From Akkermansiaceae bacterium UBA4145 (GTDB taxonomy: Bacteria; Verrucomicrobiota; Verrucomicrobiia; Verrucomicrobiales; Akkermansiaceae), in assembly GCA_002380675.1 (NCBI GenBank), contig DFWB01000030.1, forward strand, positions 1 through 13,110: a stretch of DNA of 13,110 nt, in the 5' to 3' direction. Below, in pieces: positions 1 to 6,898 of the stretch. A program made the position numbers and the translations under genes. The number at the start of each line of letters is the position of its first letter. Position 1 is the stretch's first letter. The notes beneath the pieces were generated by a model. It was not told the origin of the DNA, did not search any database, and saw only the letters and a program-made list of their open reading frames with translations.

Positions 1-50
1 GTCGGAGTGAGAAGTCAGTGTTCATCCTCTCGCAGGGCGGGTCATGGGTG

Positions 51-1625
51 ATGAAGGCAGCAGAAAAAAAGGTCTCTCTCTACGATACAACTCTCCGTGA
101 CGGAACTCAGGGAGAGGGATTCCAGTTATCAGGTCTGGACAAATTGCGAATCGCTCATCGTCTCGACGAGTTTGGAGCCGATTACATTGAGGGAGGATGG
201 CCAGGGTCTAATCCCAAGGACGTGGAGTTCTTCAAGGCAGCAGCTGACGAACAATGGAATCATGCGCGGATTGCGGCTTTTGGATCGACCCGGCGTCATG
301 ATCTTGCGGTGGAAGATGATCCGCAGGTGAAGCTTCTCATTGATGCGGCGACTCCTGTAATCACTATTTTTGGGAAAAGCTGGAAGCTTCACGTCACGGA
401 GGTTCTCAAGACGACACCCGAAGAAAATTTCTCCATGATCGAAGATACAGTGCGGTATCTTGGTGAGGCTGGCCGGGAAGTCATTTATGATGCCGAGCAC
501 TTCTTCGATGGTTACAAGGATGATCATGAGCACGCGCTGCAAACGCTGGAGGCTGCTGCGGAAGGAGGCGCGAAGTGTCTGGTTCTTTGTGATACGAACG
601 GAGGCACGATGCCCGACGAGATCGGAGCAATCTGCACAGCGGTGAAGGAACGCGTCCCCGGGGTTCCCTTTGGAATCCACACTCATGATGATTGTGGAGT
701 TGGAGTCGCTAACGCAATCGCGGCAGTGGACGTTGGAGCGGTGCAGGTGCAGGGAACAGTCAATGGATATGGTGAGCGGACTGGGAACTGTAACATGACC
801 TCCGTAATACCCATCCTCCAGTTGAAGAGAGGAATCGAGGTGGTGAAAGATCTGACCAAATTGAAGGAACTGTCCCTCTTTGTTGATGAGGTTTCGAATA
901 ATTCTCCTCACAACCGGGCGCCTTTCGTGGGTCGAACTGCTTTTTCACACAAGGGCGGAATGCACGTGAATGCCGTTCAGAAGGTGGCTCACAGCTACGA
1001 ACACATCCGTCCCGGTGAAGTAGGGAACTCACAGATCATTCTGGTGAGTGAGCTTTCGGGGCAGTCCAATATTCTTATGAAAGCCGAGGAGATCGGCTTG
1101 CCGCTAGCAAAAGGAAGCGAGGAAGCGAAGGCTGTGCTGGCCAAAGTCAAGGAGCGGGAAAAGGAAGGTTACTCCTACGAGGCGGCAGGGGGGTCCCTGG
1201 AACTATTGATCCGCCGGGAGACAGGAAAGCACGTGACACGGTGGGCCCTGCGCGAGTATCAATGCAATTTCCGTCACTACCGCGATGGTCATAATCCGGT
1301 CTGCGAAGCTACCGTCAACATGGAGGTCGAAGGTGTCGCTGAGCACACGGCCTCGGAGGGGCATGGAGTGGTGAATGCTCTCGACAAGGCACTGCGTCAG
1401 GCGTTGATGCGTCATTTTCCGGCGATTGAAGGGGTCTCGCTCATTGACTACAAGGTCAGGATCCTCGACGGCCATGCGGCGACTGCGGCGAGGACTCGGG
1501 TTCAGATTGTGCATACCGACGGGGATCGCACCTGGGGGACGGTGGGTGTTTCAGACAGTATTATCGAGGCTAGCTGGATCGCGCTGACCGAGGGAATTGA
1601 TCTTTTCCTTCAGCGGGAGAGCTAG
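51..1625 (+). CDS. cimA: (R)-citramalate synthase, CimA type
   Basis: Predicted to condense pyruvate with acetyl-CoA to (R)-citramalate, the first step of the threonine-independent isoleucine route, in the cytoplasm. Using the ATG at 51 the protein has 524 residues. The DTTLRDGTQGEG motif (residues 12-23, catalytic Arg16/Asp17) opens the HMGL-like TIM barrel. The metal-binding HTHDD motif is at 210-214, and GYGERTGNCN at 239-248 is the second family signature. Residues about 410-515 form a LeuA-type allosteric dimerisation domain, which suggests feedback control by an end product (isoleucine in known CimA). The wording TLRDGTQGEG and the length fit the citramalate branch better than 2-isopropylmalate or homocitrate synthase. 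The start is uncertain: an in-frame GTG at 18 has a GGAG at 4-7 and would add 11 residues, but the ATG at 51 gives the usual short lead into the barrel. It lies 52 bases upstream of the DUF1080 gene. Confidence 0.9.
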   Translation: MKAAEKKVSLYDTTLRDGTQGEGFQLSGLDKLRIAHRLDEFGADYIEGGWPGSNPKDVEFFKAAADEQWNHARIAAFGSTRRHDLAVEDDPQVKLLIDAATPVITIFGKSWKLHVTEVLKTTPEENFSMIEDTVRYLGEAGREVIYDAEHFFDGYKDDHEHALQTLEAAAEGGAKCLVLCDTNGGTMPDEIGAICTAVKERVPGVPFGIHTHDDCGVGVANAIAAVDVGAVQVQGTVNGYGERTGNCNMTSVIPILQLKRGIEVVKDLTKLKELSLFVDEVSNNSPHNRAPFVGRTAFSHKGGMHVNAVQKVAHSYEHIRPGEVGNSQIILVSELSGQSNILMKAEEIGLPLAKGSEEAKAVLAKVKEREKEGYSYEAAGGSLELLIRRETGKHVTRWALREYQCNFRHYRDGHNPVCEATVNMEVEGVAEHTASEGHGVVNALDKALRQALMRHFPAIEGVSLIDYKVRILDGHAATAARTRVQIVHTDGDRTWGTVGVSDSIIEASWIALTEGIDLFLQRES

Positions 1626-1677
1626 GGCGGCGTATTTGCCTTGTAGACATCGCGGGGTGATTGGGTAAAACAGGGGC

Positions 1678-2319
1678 ATGAAATATGCCCTTCTTGTCCT
1701 GTTAGGTGTGTCAACATTGGCCTTTGCCGATCATCACGGAAAAGGGCATTCCTTGTTCAACGGCAAGGACTTTACCGGATGGAAAGTCCCTAAGGACAAT
1801 ATCTGGTGGTCGGTGGTGGACGGGGCTATTGTGGCCAAGAGTGGTCCGCGGAAGCGGGGAAGTAATCTCTGGACTGAGAAGCACTACGCGGACTTCGACA
1901 TGAGTTGCGAGTTTCGCTTTGACGGGAAAGGGGACTCCGGCGTGTTCCTGCGGGACGGGGGACAACAGATTCAGATCGGGATTTCGGGATCTCTCAAGCG
2001 AGACATGACGGCCTCGCCTTATATTTCTGGTAAGGGTTATCCTGTGGAGGCGGAGGAAAAGAAGGGTGTCAAGGGTGTGAAAAACCTTCTCAAGATCAAT
2101 GAGTGGAACACGCTCAGGATCGTCGCGGCAGGACCGGTCTACGATACCTGGCTGAATGGAGTTCACGTGATGACCTATACCTCGGGTAACGCCAAGGAGA
2201 AGGGGCCGATCGGCCTGCAGCTTCATGGTAACAAGGTCATGTCGATCGATTTTCGTCGCCTGACCGTGAAGGAACTCGAAATTCCTTCGCCATCCGAAGT
2301 CCCGACCCCGAAAGGCTAA
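1678..2319 (+). CDS. Secreted DUF1080 (3-keto-disaccharide hydrolase-like) protein
   Basis: The 213-residue product has a signal peptide (MKYALLVLLGVSTLAFA, residues 1-17, cleavage probably before Asp18). It then shows one DUF1080 / concanavalin-like jelly-roll domain over nearly the whole mature protein: LFNGKDFTGW (26-35), the SVVDGAIVA strand, DSGVFLRDG, LKINEWNTLRI, the DTWLNGV strand and the closing GPIGLQLHG. These are the usual landmarks of the family, which is expanded in Verrucomicrobiota and Planctomycetota. Family members have been linked to hydrolysis of 3-keto-glycosides or to carbohydrate binding. The substrate cannot be read from this sequence. The gene lies 52 bases after cimA and may be co-transcribed, although the functions are unrelated. 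The ATG is fixed by the signal peptide, yet the only purine-rich stretch (AGGGG) is 1 base away, so ribosome binding is atypical. Confidence 0.85.
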   Translation: MKYALLVLLGVSTLAFADHHGKGHSLFNGKDFTGWKVPKDNIWWSVVDGAIVAKSGPRKRGSNLWTEKHYADFDMSCEFRFDGKGDSGVFLRDGGQQIQIGISGSLKRDMTASPYISGKGYPVEAEEKKGVKGVKNLLKINEWNTLRIVAAGPVYDTWLNGVHVMTYTSGNAKEKGPIGLQLHGNKVMSIDFRRLTVKELEIPSPSEVPTPKG

Positions 2320-2426
2320 GCTTCAGCTCGGAAGAAGTAAGGAGAGGGAGCAGACCATTCCGAGGAAGTAGCTCCTGCTGTTTCGCCATTGCTTTTCAGA
2401 AGAATCGATGCGAAGGCCCCCGGCGC

Positions 2427-4034
2427 ATGCTGACCATTCGTAAATTAACCATGGCCTATGGTGGGCGGACTCTCTTTGAGGAGGCCGACCTGACGATCAA
2501 CTGGGGTGAGCGTATTGCCTTGGTGGGACCCAACGGGGCGGGGAAGTCTACCTTGTTTCATATCATTCTGGGCGACGAGGAGGCCAATGCAGGAACAGTG
2601 GAGCGAGATGATTATGCCCACGTGGGATATCTCTCTCAGGAGGCGGGAGATCCGGGAGAAGAGACCGTTCTGCAGATCGCCACCGCAATTAACCCTGAAA
2701 TGCGGGAGGTTCAGCGAGTCATGCGAGAGCATGAGAAGGCGGGAACGCTGGAATCAGAGGAGTATGCGGAAGCGCAGGATCAGTTTACCCTGATGAATGG
2801 ATTTCAGTTGGAGCCCAAGGCCCGGAAAATTCTTTCGGGCCTCGGATTCAAGCAGGAGGATTTCGACCGGCCGGCTCACGAAATGTCGGGGGGCTGGGTT
2901 ATGCGGGCACATCTGGCGCAAATTCTCTGCCTGGAGCCGGACCTTCTGATGCTGGACGAACCGACCAACCATCTGGATCTAATGGCTCTCCTCTGGTTTC
3001 AGAGATATCTCTCTAACTACCCAGGAGCGATACTGATGATTTCTCACGACCGAGACTTCATGGACGCGATTGCGGAAACTGTCGTCGAAATTGATGAGCA
3101 GAAGTTGATTTCCTATCAGGGAGATTACAGCAGTTATCTTGGCGAGCGTGAGCTTCGCTATGAACAGAAGATGTCGGCCTACAGAAACCAGAAGAAAGAG
3201 GTCGACCGTATTCAGGAATTCATCGACCGATTTCGTTCCGTAGCATCCAAGGCCTCGCAGGTTCAGAGCCGGGTCAAGCAGATTGAAAAGATGAAGACGC
3301 TTGAGAAGCCTAGAGCTCCGCGGAAAGTCTTCAAATTTCATTTCCCCGACCCTCCGCGCAGTAACCAGAAGGTTATCGAGTTGGATAAGGTGAGCCAGTC
3401 CTATGGGGAAACGCAGATATACAGCCAGCTGGATCTCGTGGTTGAGCGGGGTGATCGCACAGTGCTGGTTGGTCCTAATGGAGCGGGTAAGTCTACTTTG
3501 CTGAAAATACTTGCAGGAACGATTCCTATCAACGGAGGGGAGAGGAAGGCAGGTTATGCAACGAAGCTGGGGTATTACTCCCAGCACCGCTCAGAGCTTC
3601 TGGATGAAAGCAAATCGGTTCTGGAGGAAATCTGCACGACGGGAGCAGGAATGCGGGAGGAGGATGCCCGTGGTCTGCTGGGGTCTTTTCTTTTTCGGCG
3701 GGAGGATGTTCACAAGAAGGTCAGGGTTCTCTCGGGGGGAGAGAAAAGCAGGCTGAACCTGGTCAAGTTTCTCGTGGATCCTCCGAATCTTCTTCTGATG
3801 GACGAACCGACCACTCATCTCGACCTTCTCTCTGTTGAGGCCCTGATTCAGGCCCTGAAACAATTCTCGGGGTCGCTGGTGTTCATTTCCCACGATGTGC
3901 ACTTCATCCGTAAGCTGGCGGAGACGACGTGGCATATCGCTGATGGGCAGGTGACAAAGTATAGCGGAGGCTACGATTACTACCTCGAAAAATCGGGGCT
4001 TCTTGATGATGAGAGAGGCGGAGTGACCGCCTGA
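2427..4034 (+). CDS. ABC-F family ATPase (YheS/YdiF-like)
   Basis: A 535-residue soluble protein with two ABC ATPase domains and no membrane segment, the hallmark of ABC-F proteins that act on the ribosome (translation factor or, in some branches, antibiotic protection). Domain 1 has Walker A GPNGAGKST at 34-42, signature MSGGWVMRA at 153-161, Walker B LLMLDEPTNHLD at 173-184 and the H-loop His207. A charged, probably helical inter-domain linker (about 240-300, including FIDRFRSVASKASQVQSR) matches the P-site tRNA interaction motif region and most resembles YheS-type proteins. Domain 2 has Walker A GPNGAGKST at 349-357, LSGGEKSR at 435-442, LLLMDEPTTHLD at 455-466 and His489. Both catalytic Glu residues are present. 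There is no long C-terminal coiled coil of the Uup kind. A weak AAGG lies 10 bases before the ATG. A terminator overlaps the stop codon, so this gene ends its transcription unit. A resistance role is not supported by anything seen here. Confidence 0.9.
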   Translation: MLTIRKLTMAYGGRTLFEEADLTINWGERIALVGPNGAGKSTLFHIILGDEEANAGTVERDDYAHVGYLSQEAGDPGEETVLQIATAINPEMREVQRVMREHEKAGTLESEEYAEAQDQFTLMNGFQLEPKARKILSGLGFKQEDFDRPAHEMSGGWVMRAHLAQILCLEPDLLMLDEPTNHLDLMALLWFQRYLSNYPGAILMISHDRDFMDAIAETVVEIDEQKLISYQGDYSSYLGERELRYEQKMSAYRNQKKEVDRIQEFIDRFRSVASKASQVQSRVKQIEKMKTLEKPRAPRKVFKFHFPDPPRSNQKVIELDKVSQSYGETQIYSQLDLVVERGDRTVLVGPNGAGKSTLLKILAGTIPINGGERKAGYATKLGYYSQHRSELLDESKSVLEEICTTGAGMREEDARGLLGSFLFRREDVHKKVRVLSGGEKSRLNLVKFLVDPPNLLLMDEPTTHLDLLSVEALIQALKQFSGSLVFISHDVHFIRKLAETTWHIADGQVTKYSGGYDYYLEKSGLLDDERGGVTA

Positions 4035-4055
4035 TGGCGGGCGGTTATCTTTTTT
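4026..4055 (+). terminator. Intrinsic terminator of the ABC-F gene
   Basis: ACCGCC (4026-4031) can pair with GGCGGT (4040-4045), or in a tighter alternative CCGCC (4027-4031) with GGCGG (4036-4040) and a 4-base loop. The hairpin is followed by TATC and a run of six T (4050-4055). It overlaps the TGA stop of the ABC-F gene (4032-4034). The geometry is typical of a Rho-independent terminator, although the stem is short. Confidence 0.6.
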
Positions 4056-4085
4056 GGGAGGTGCCCCCTGTTGGAGGAGAATGTT

Positions 4086-4126
4086 GTTCTTGAGGAGAGA
4101 ATCCCGGGATCAACGGAGTTCTTGAG
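4086..4126. repeat. Direct repeat flanking a palindrome before the protease fragment
   Basis: GTTCTTGAG occurs at 4086-4094 and 4118-4126, start-to-start distance 32 bases. Between them lies the 10-base perfect palindrome ATCCCGGGAT (4101-4110). The arrangement sits between the ABC-F terminator and the start of the truncated protease ORF, where a promoter region is expected. It may be a regulatory site or chance. Confidence 0.3.
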
Positions 4127-4168
4127 ATAAAATGGAAATGGAGTCTTTCCTGCCCGGTTGGGATAAGG

Positions 4169-4507
4169 ATGCTCCATCTAGGAATATGCCTGCTTTTCTC
4201 CCTTGGCCTCCAGGCTGCAGGGGCGCTGGTAGTTGATGGCCCTCCCTTAAAGCACGAAGGGCTTGGGTCCTTCAATGCGACTGTCGCTCTGATTCATAAT
4301 CCGGGGGGGCAAATCGCATCGGGAATTTTACTTCCGGGAGGACGCTATTTTCTGACTGCGGCTCATGTAGTCGCCTCTAGTTCGGCAGAGAGTGCGGAGA
4401 GAGGATTGATAGATTTTCCAGTTAGCAGGGGACGGATTCGCAGACGGGGGAAATCCATTCATGTGCACCCGAAGCCTCACGTCCATGAGCTTTCCCAGAC
4501 GTCGTAA
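4169..4507 (+). pseudogene. Truncated trypsin-like serine protease (N-terminal fragment)
   Basis: The 112-residue ORF starts with a hydrophobic signal-peptide-like stretch (LGICLLFSLGLQAAGA, about 4-19). It continues with a trypsin-like N-terminal region: VVDGPP, then GQIASGILLPGGRYFLTAAHVV with the catalytic-His motif LTAAHV (residues 64-69). A following IHVHP resembles the strand that normally precedes the catalytic Asp. The ORF then stops at TAA. No catalytic Asp or GDSGGP serine motif is found in any frame of the 42 bases before the next gene, so the protein cannot be a working classical protease. The likeliest reading is a decayed remnant. A short secreted protein derived from a protease front half is the alternative. 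The ATG at 4169 is directly preceded by GGGATAAGG, with no proper spacing. Confidence 0.6.
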
Positions 4508-4549
4508 GCGCCAACCTATTGAACCAAGAACCCAGAACAAAATAAAATC

Positions 4550-6643
4550 ATGAAATTGCATTCACAACTTCTTTGCCGACTTGCCTATACCGCTTTCCTC
4601 ATGGGAGTGCTGGCAGGTGGGCTCTCGCTTGGTCAGGAAATTGAATCAACGGAAGTTGATGGTGATTCCCTCCGTGTCCGTATTCGGGCCCCTCGAATAG
4701 AATTAGAGCGCATCAATCCGGATGGGAGTTCGACCACTGAGGCTGCTGCCTCCAACAATGCTCAGATCGTGGAACTTGAGATTCCCATGGACTCACCCAC
4801 CAAGCTTTTTCGGACGCGAGTGCGCCTTGGAGACCAGGATTTTGGCTCGGCTCTCCGCCCTATCGTAGAGCATAATATGATTCCCAATCTGAATGATATC
4901 AGGCCCTCCTCGATTAATCTCGAGGGGCACACCCTTACGCTTCAGTTCCCCCCGGAACATACCGAAGTCCGGGGCAAGGAGTTTTTCCCGGAGGGATTCC
5001 CCCTGTTTCTAGACGAAGGCCCCGTGAGAATGCAAGCCGGGCGGGCTCCGGGGACATACAGCGCAGCCCTTAATGATGGAGTTGTAAGAAAATTTCGCTT
5101 TGAACTCGAAGCGGCTCTTGATCGCTTGCGGGGCCTTGGAGATGGCACGGTTCCGATGTATGCCGATCGTCAGCTTACGGGTTGGATGGCCGTGCCGGAG
5201 ATGAACGCGCTGGGCGACAGCGTAGACCTGTTTCCCTTCCATAACACCCGGGAGATCCAGCCACTTGCTTCTGGGGGAGGTGCAATTCTCGGAGGATCCT
5301 CTGCAGTAGATCCCGGAAAGTCGCTGCTGATTACGGACCTTTCGGTCGTCAATGACCCCGACCGGACATGGGATCCGTTCAATCCCAACGCGTTATCCTA
5401 TGTTGACCCAGCAACGGGACGCCCTCGCAAATGGACCTTTGGTTTCCTGATGGAGGAAATGTGCAATTCTTCACTCACAGGAGTTGACCCGAAAATCTTT
5501 GCCCGCCGCTGGATCGACCATTTCGAGCAGTTCCAGACGATTAACTTCGATGATGTTCCCGATCGACAGGGTGACGTTCAGTCTGCCCTTATTGACAAAT
5601 GGGAGGCCGCTAACGTGGCAGAGGGTCTCGATCCTCTGGATCTGAAAAACGCCCCCTTCCGGCTGACTGCGATCGTGAACCGGGTGGATCTGCGGAGTGC
5701 CTCAGGCTATGCAGCCGGGGATGCCGGAGAGTGTCGTTTCGTCTTCTGCGCCTACGACCTGGACACTGGGACGCACAAGCCGATGACCGTGATCTTTGAA
5801 TATGGAGTGCCCCTCGGGACCTGTGTCCAGATCAAGAACTGGGCCCAGCAGTGGCAGCAGTTGAGTGGGCTCGAATTTGTTTCTGCCGACCCCACGAGCA
5901 CGTTCAACGCGGATCTCGAGGATCTCACTGACGTAGTAGCGTTGGCGAATGCCGATCCCGGCAAGCCCAATGGCAGCGCAATCAACCAGCTTCGTTCCAA
6001 TAATTTTATTGAGCCTTTTACTCTGCCTTGGACCATGCGGGAGTGGCAGATCACCGGGTCCGGGGTAGCGCCGAGCCATCTCACAGCGGTTACGACCAAG
6101 CAGACTCCGGCAAATTCAAAAATGGGCACCTCCGACCTTGCCAACTATCTGAATACCTTTGAGGCCGATATTCTGGCCGGCACTCACAGCGTTCCGCTCT
6201 CCTTCCCGGGAGCGACGCCTTTTCTGTCGGGTAAATCTGAGGTTCCTACTCCCGGTTTTTTCTGGAATACGGCTGGAATTGCAAATAACGAGGCGCGCCA
6301 CCATTTCTCCCTGAACACATGCAACGGGTGCCATGGGGGTGAGGCAGGGGCCCAGCTCCCGACGGTGGGTGGTCTGCCGTTGGACCCAGCCACTGGAATG
6401 GGGGCAACAGGGCCCTCTAGTTCCGCGCCAAGCTTTGTTCATATTGCGGAGCGGAATGCTACCGCGCAGTCGCATCTCTCCAGATTTCTCACAGGAACTG
6501 GAAGCGCTCTTAGTGACCCTGTCAGCGGTGTGTCCCGGGTGTTTGATGACCTGACACGCAGGGCTGCAGATCTCGATTTTGCAGCCAACATGCCCTGCCT
6601 CATGCTGTCCCTCACGCCGGCTCTGGCCACGAGGTCCCATTAA
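4550..6643 (+). CDS. Secreted protein of unknown function with one CxxCH haem motif
   Basis: The product has 697 residues. Residues 1-28 form a signal peptide (hydrophobic LAYTAFLMGVLAGGLSLG), so it should reach the periplasm or cell surface. Residues about 30-190 look like beta-rich extracellular sequence with no domain I recognise. The central part (about 260-440) has motifs I associate with a widespread but uncharacterised secreted family: LLITDLSVVNDPDRTWDP, WTFGFLMEEM, and APFRLTAIVNRVDLRSASGY followed by AGECRFVF. Near the C terminus CNGCH (591-595) is a single covalent-haem motif, followed by SFVHIAERN, LSRFLTG and FDDLTRRAADL (about 628-675). A distal Met (several lie after 615) could be a haem ligand, but this is not certain. 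No catalytic domain is identified. A role in electron transfer, or a structural CxxCH without haem, both remain possible. No Shine-Dalgarno sequence is visible before the ATG; the leader is A-rich. Confidence 0.8.
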   Translation: MKLHSQLLCRLAYTAFLMGVLAGGLSLGQEIESTEVDGDSLRVRIRAPRIELERINPDGSSTTEAAASNNAQIVELEIPMDSPTKLFRTRVRLGDQDFGSALRPIVEHNMIPNLNDIRPSSINLEGHTLTLQFPPEHTEVRGKEFFPEGFPLFLDEGPVRMQAGRAPGTYSAALNDGVVRKFRFELEAALDRLRGLGDGTVPMYADRQLTGWMAVPEMNALGDSVDLFPFHNTREIQPLASGGGAILGGSSAVDPGKSLLITDLSVVNDPDRTWDPFNPNALSYVDPATGRPRKWTFGFLMEEMCNSSLTGVDPKIFARRWIDHFEQFQTINFDDVPDRQGDVQSALIDKWEAANVAEGLDPLDLKNAPFRLTAIVNRVDLRSASGYAAGDAGECRFVFCAYDLDTGTHKPMTVIFEYGVPLGTCVQIKNWAQQWQQLSGLEFVSADPTSTFNADLEDLTDVVALANADPGKPNGSAINQLRSNNFIEPFTLPWTMREWQITGSGVAPSHLTAVTTKQTPANSKMGTSDLANYLNTFEADILAGTHSVPLSFPGATPFLSGKSEVPTPGFFWNTAGIANNEARHHFSLNTCNGCHGGEAGAQLPTVGGLPLDPATGMGATGPSSSAPSFVHIAERNATAQSHLSRFLTGTGSALSDPVSGVSRVFDDLTRRAADLDFAANMPCLMLSLTPALATRSH

Positions 6644-6898
6644 AACCCTGATTCCAAATGGTGGAATTCCAAGAGAGGACAAATTCAGAATCGTAATTTT
6701 TCCAGTGAGTATGAGCCGCTTGATGAGATTCTAAGTTGCCAGAAAACCGAGAGGAAATTGCCATGCATCCACAGCGCGGCCGGTAGCAACCGGCCGCGCT
6801 TTTTATTCCGCGAGGACAACTGATCCTGCTTGGGGGGATTCACTGCGGAAAGAATTTCGTGTTCAACCGGCCCGTTCCGTGGTTTTCCTCCATCCCAC
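6644..6898 (+). other. Intergenic region between the CxxCH gene and proS
   Basis: This 255-base gap holds a small hairpin just after the stop (ATTCCA 6651-6656 with TGGAAT 6662-6667, no T-run) and a strong terminator at 6773-6804. The 91 bases after the terminator must carry the proS leader and promoter. No T-box (no TGGNACCGCG-like core), riboswitch or convincing -35/-10 pair was seen. Confidence 0.5.
6773..6804 (+). terminator. Strong intrinsic terminator upstream of proS
   Basis: AGCGCGGCCGGT (6773-6784) and ACCGGCCGCGCT (6789-6800) are perfect reverse complements. They form a 12-bp GC-rich stem with the 4-base loop AGCA, followed at once by a run of five T (6800-6804) and ATT. It terminates + strand transcription. 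It lies 130 bases past the stop of the CxxCH gene, so either that mRNA has a long 3' end or a separate short transcript ends here. The - strand side lacks a T-run, so it is one-directional. Confidence 0.92.

Noticed and set aside
129..911. 260-codon open frame on the - strand inside cimA
   Set aside because: It lies fully antisense to conserved CimA motifs and its translation shows no recognisable domain; it reflects the codon use of the real gene.
2427..4034. ABC-F protein as an antibiotic-resistance determinant
   Set aside because: The sequence resembles the housekeeping YheS/YdiF-type branch and has neither a resistance-gene neighbourhood nor a leader-peptide attenuator.
5702..6144. Two overlapping - strand open frames inside the CxxCH gene
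   Set aside because: They are antisense to a long frame with a signal peptide and conserved motifs, and they overlap each other in different frames.
4169..6643. Programmed frameshift joining the protease fragment to the CxxCH protein
   Set aside because: The second ORF has its own start and signal peptide, 42 bases separate the two, and no slippery sequence with overlap exists.
6805..6898. T-box or other riboswitch in the proS leader
   Set aside because: No T-box core, specifier loop or second terminator is present in the 94 bases before the start.
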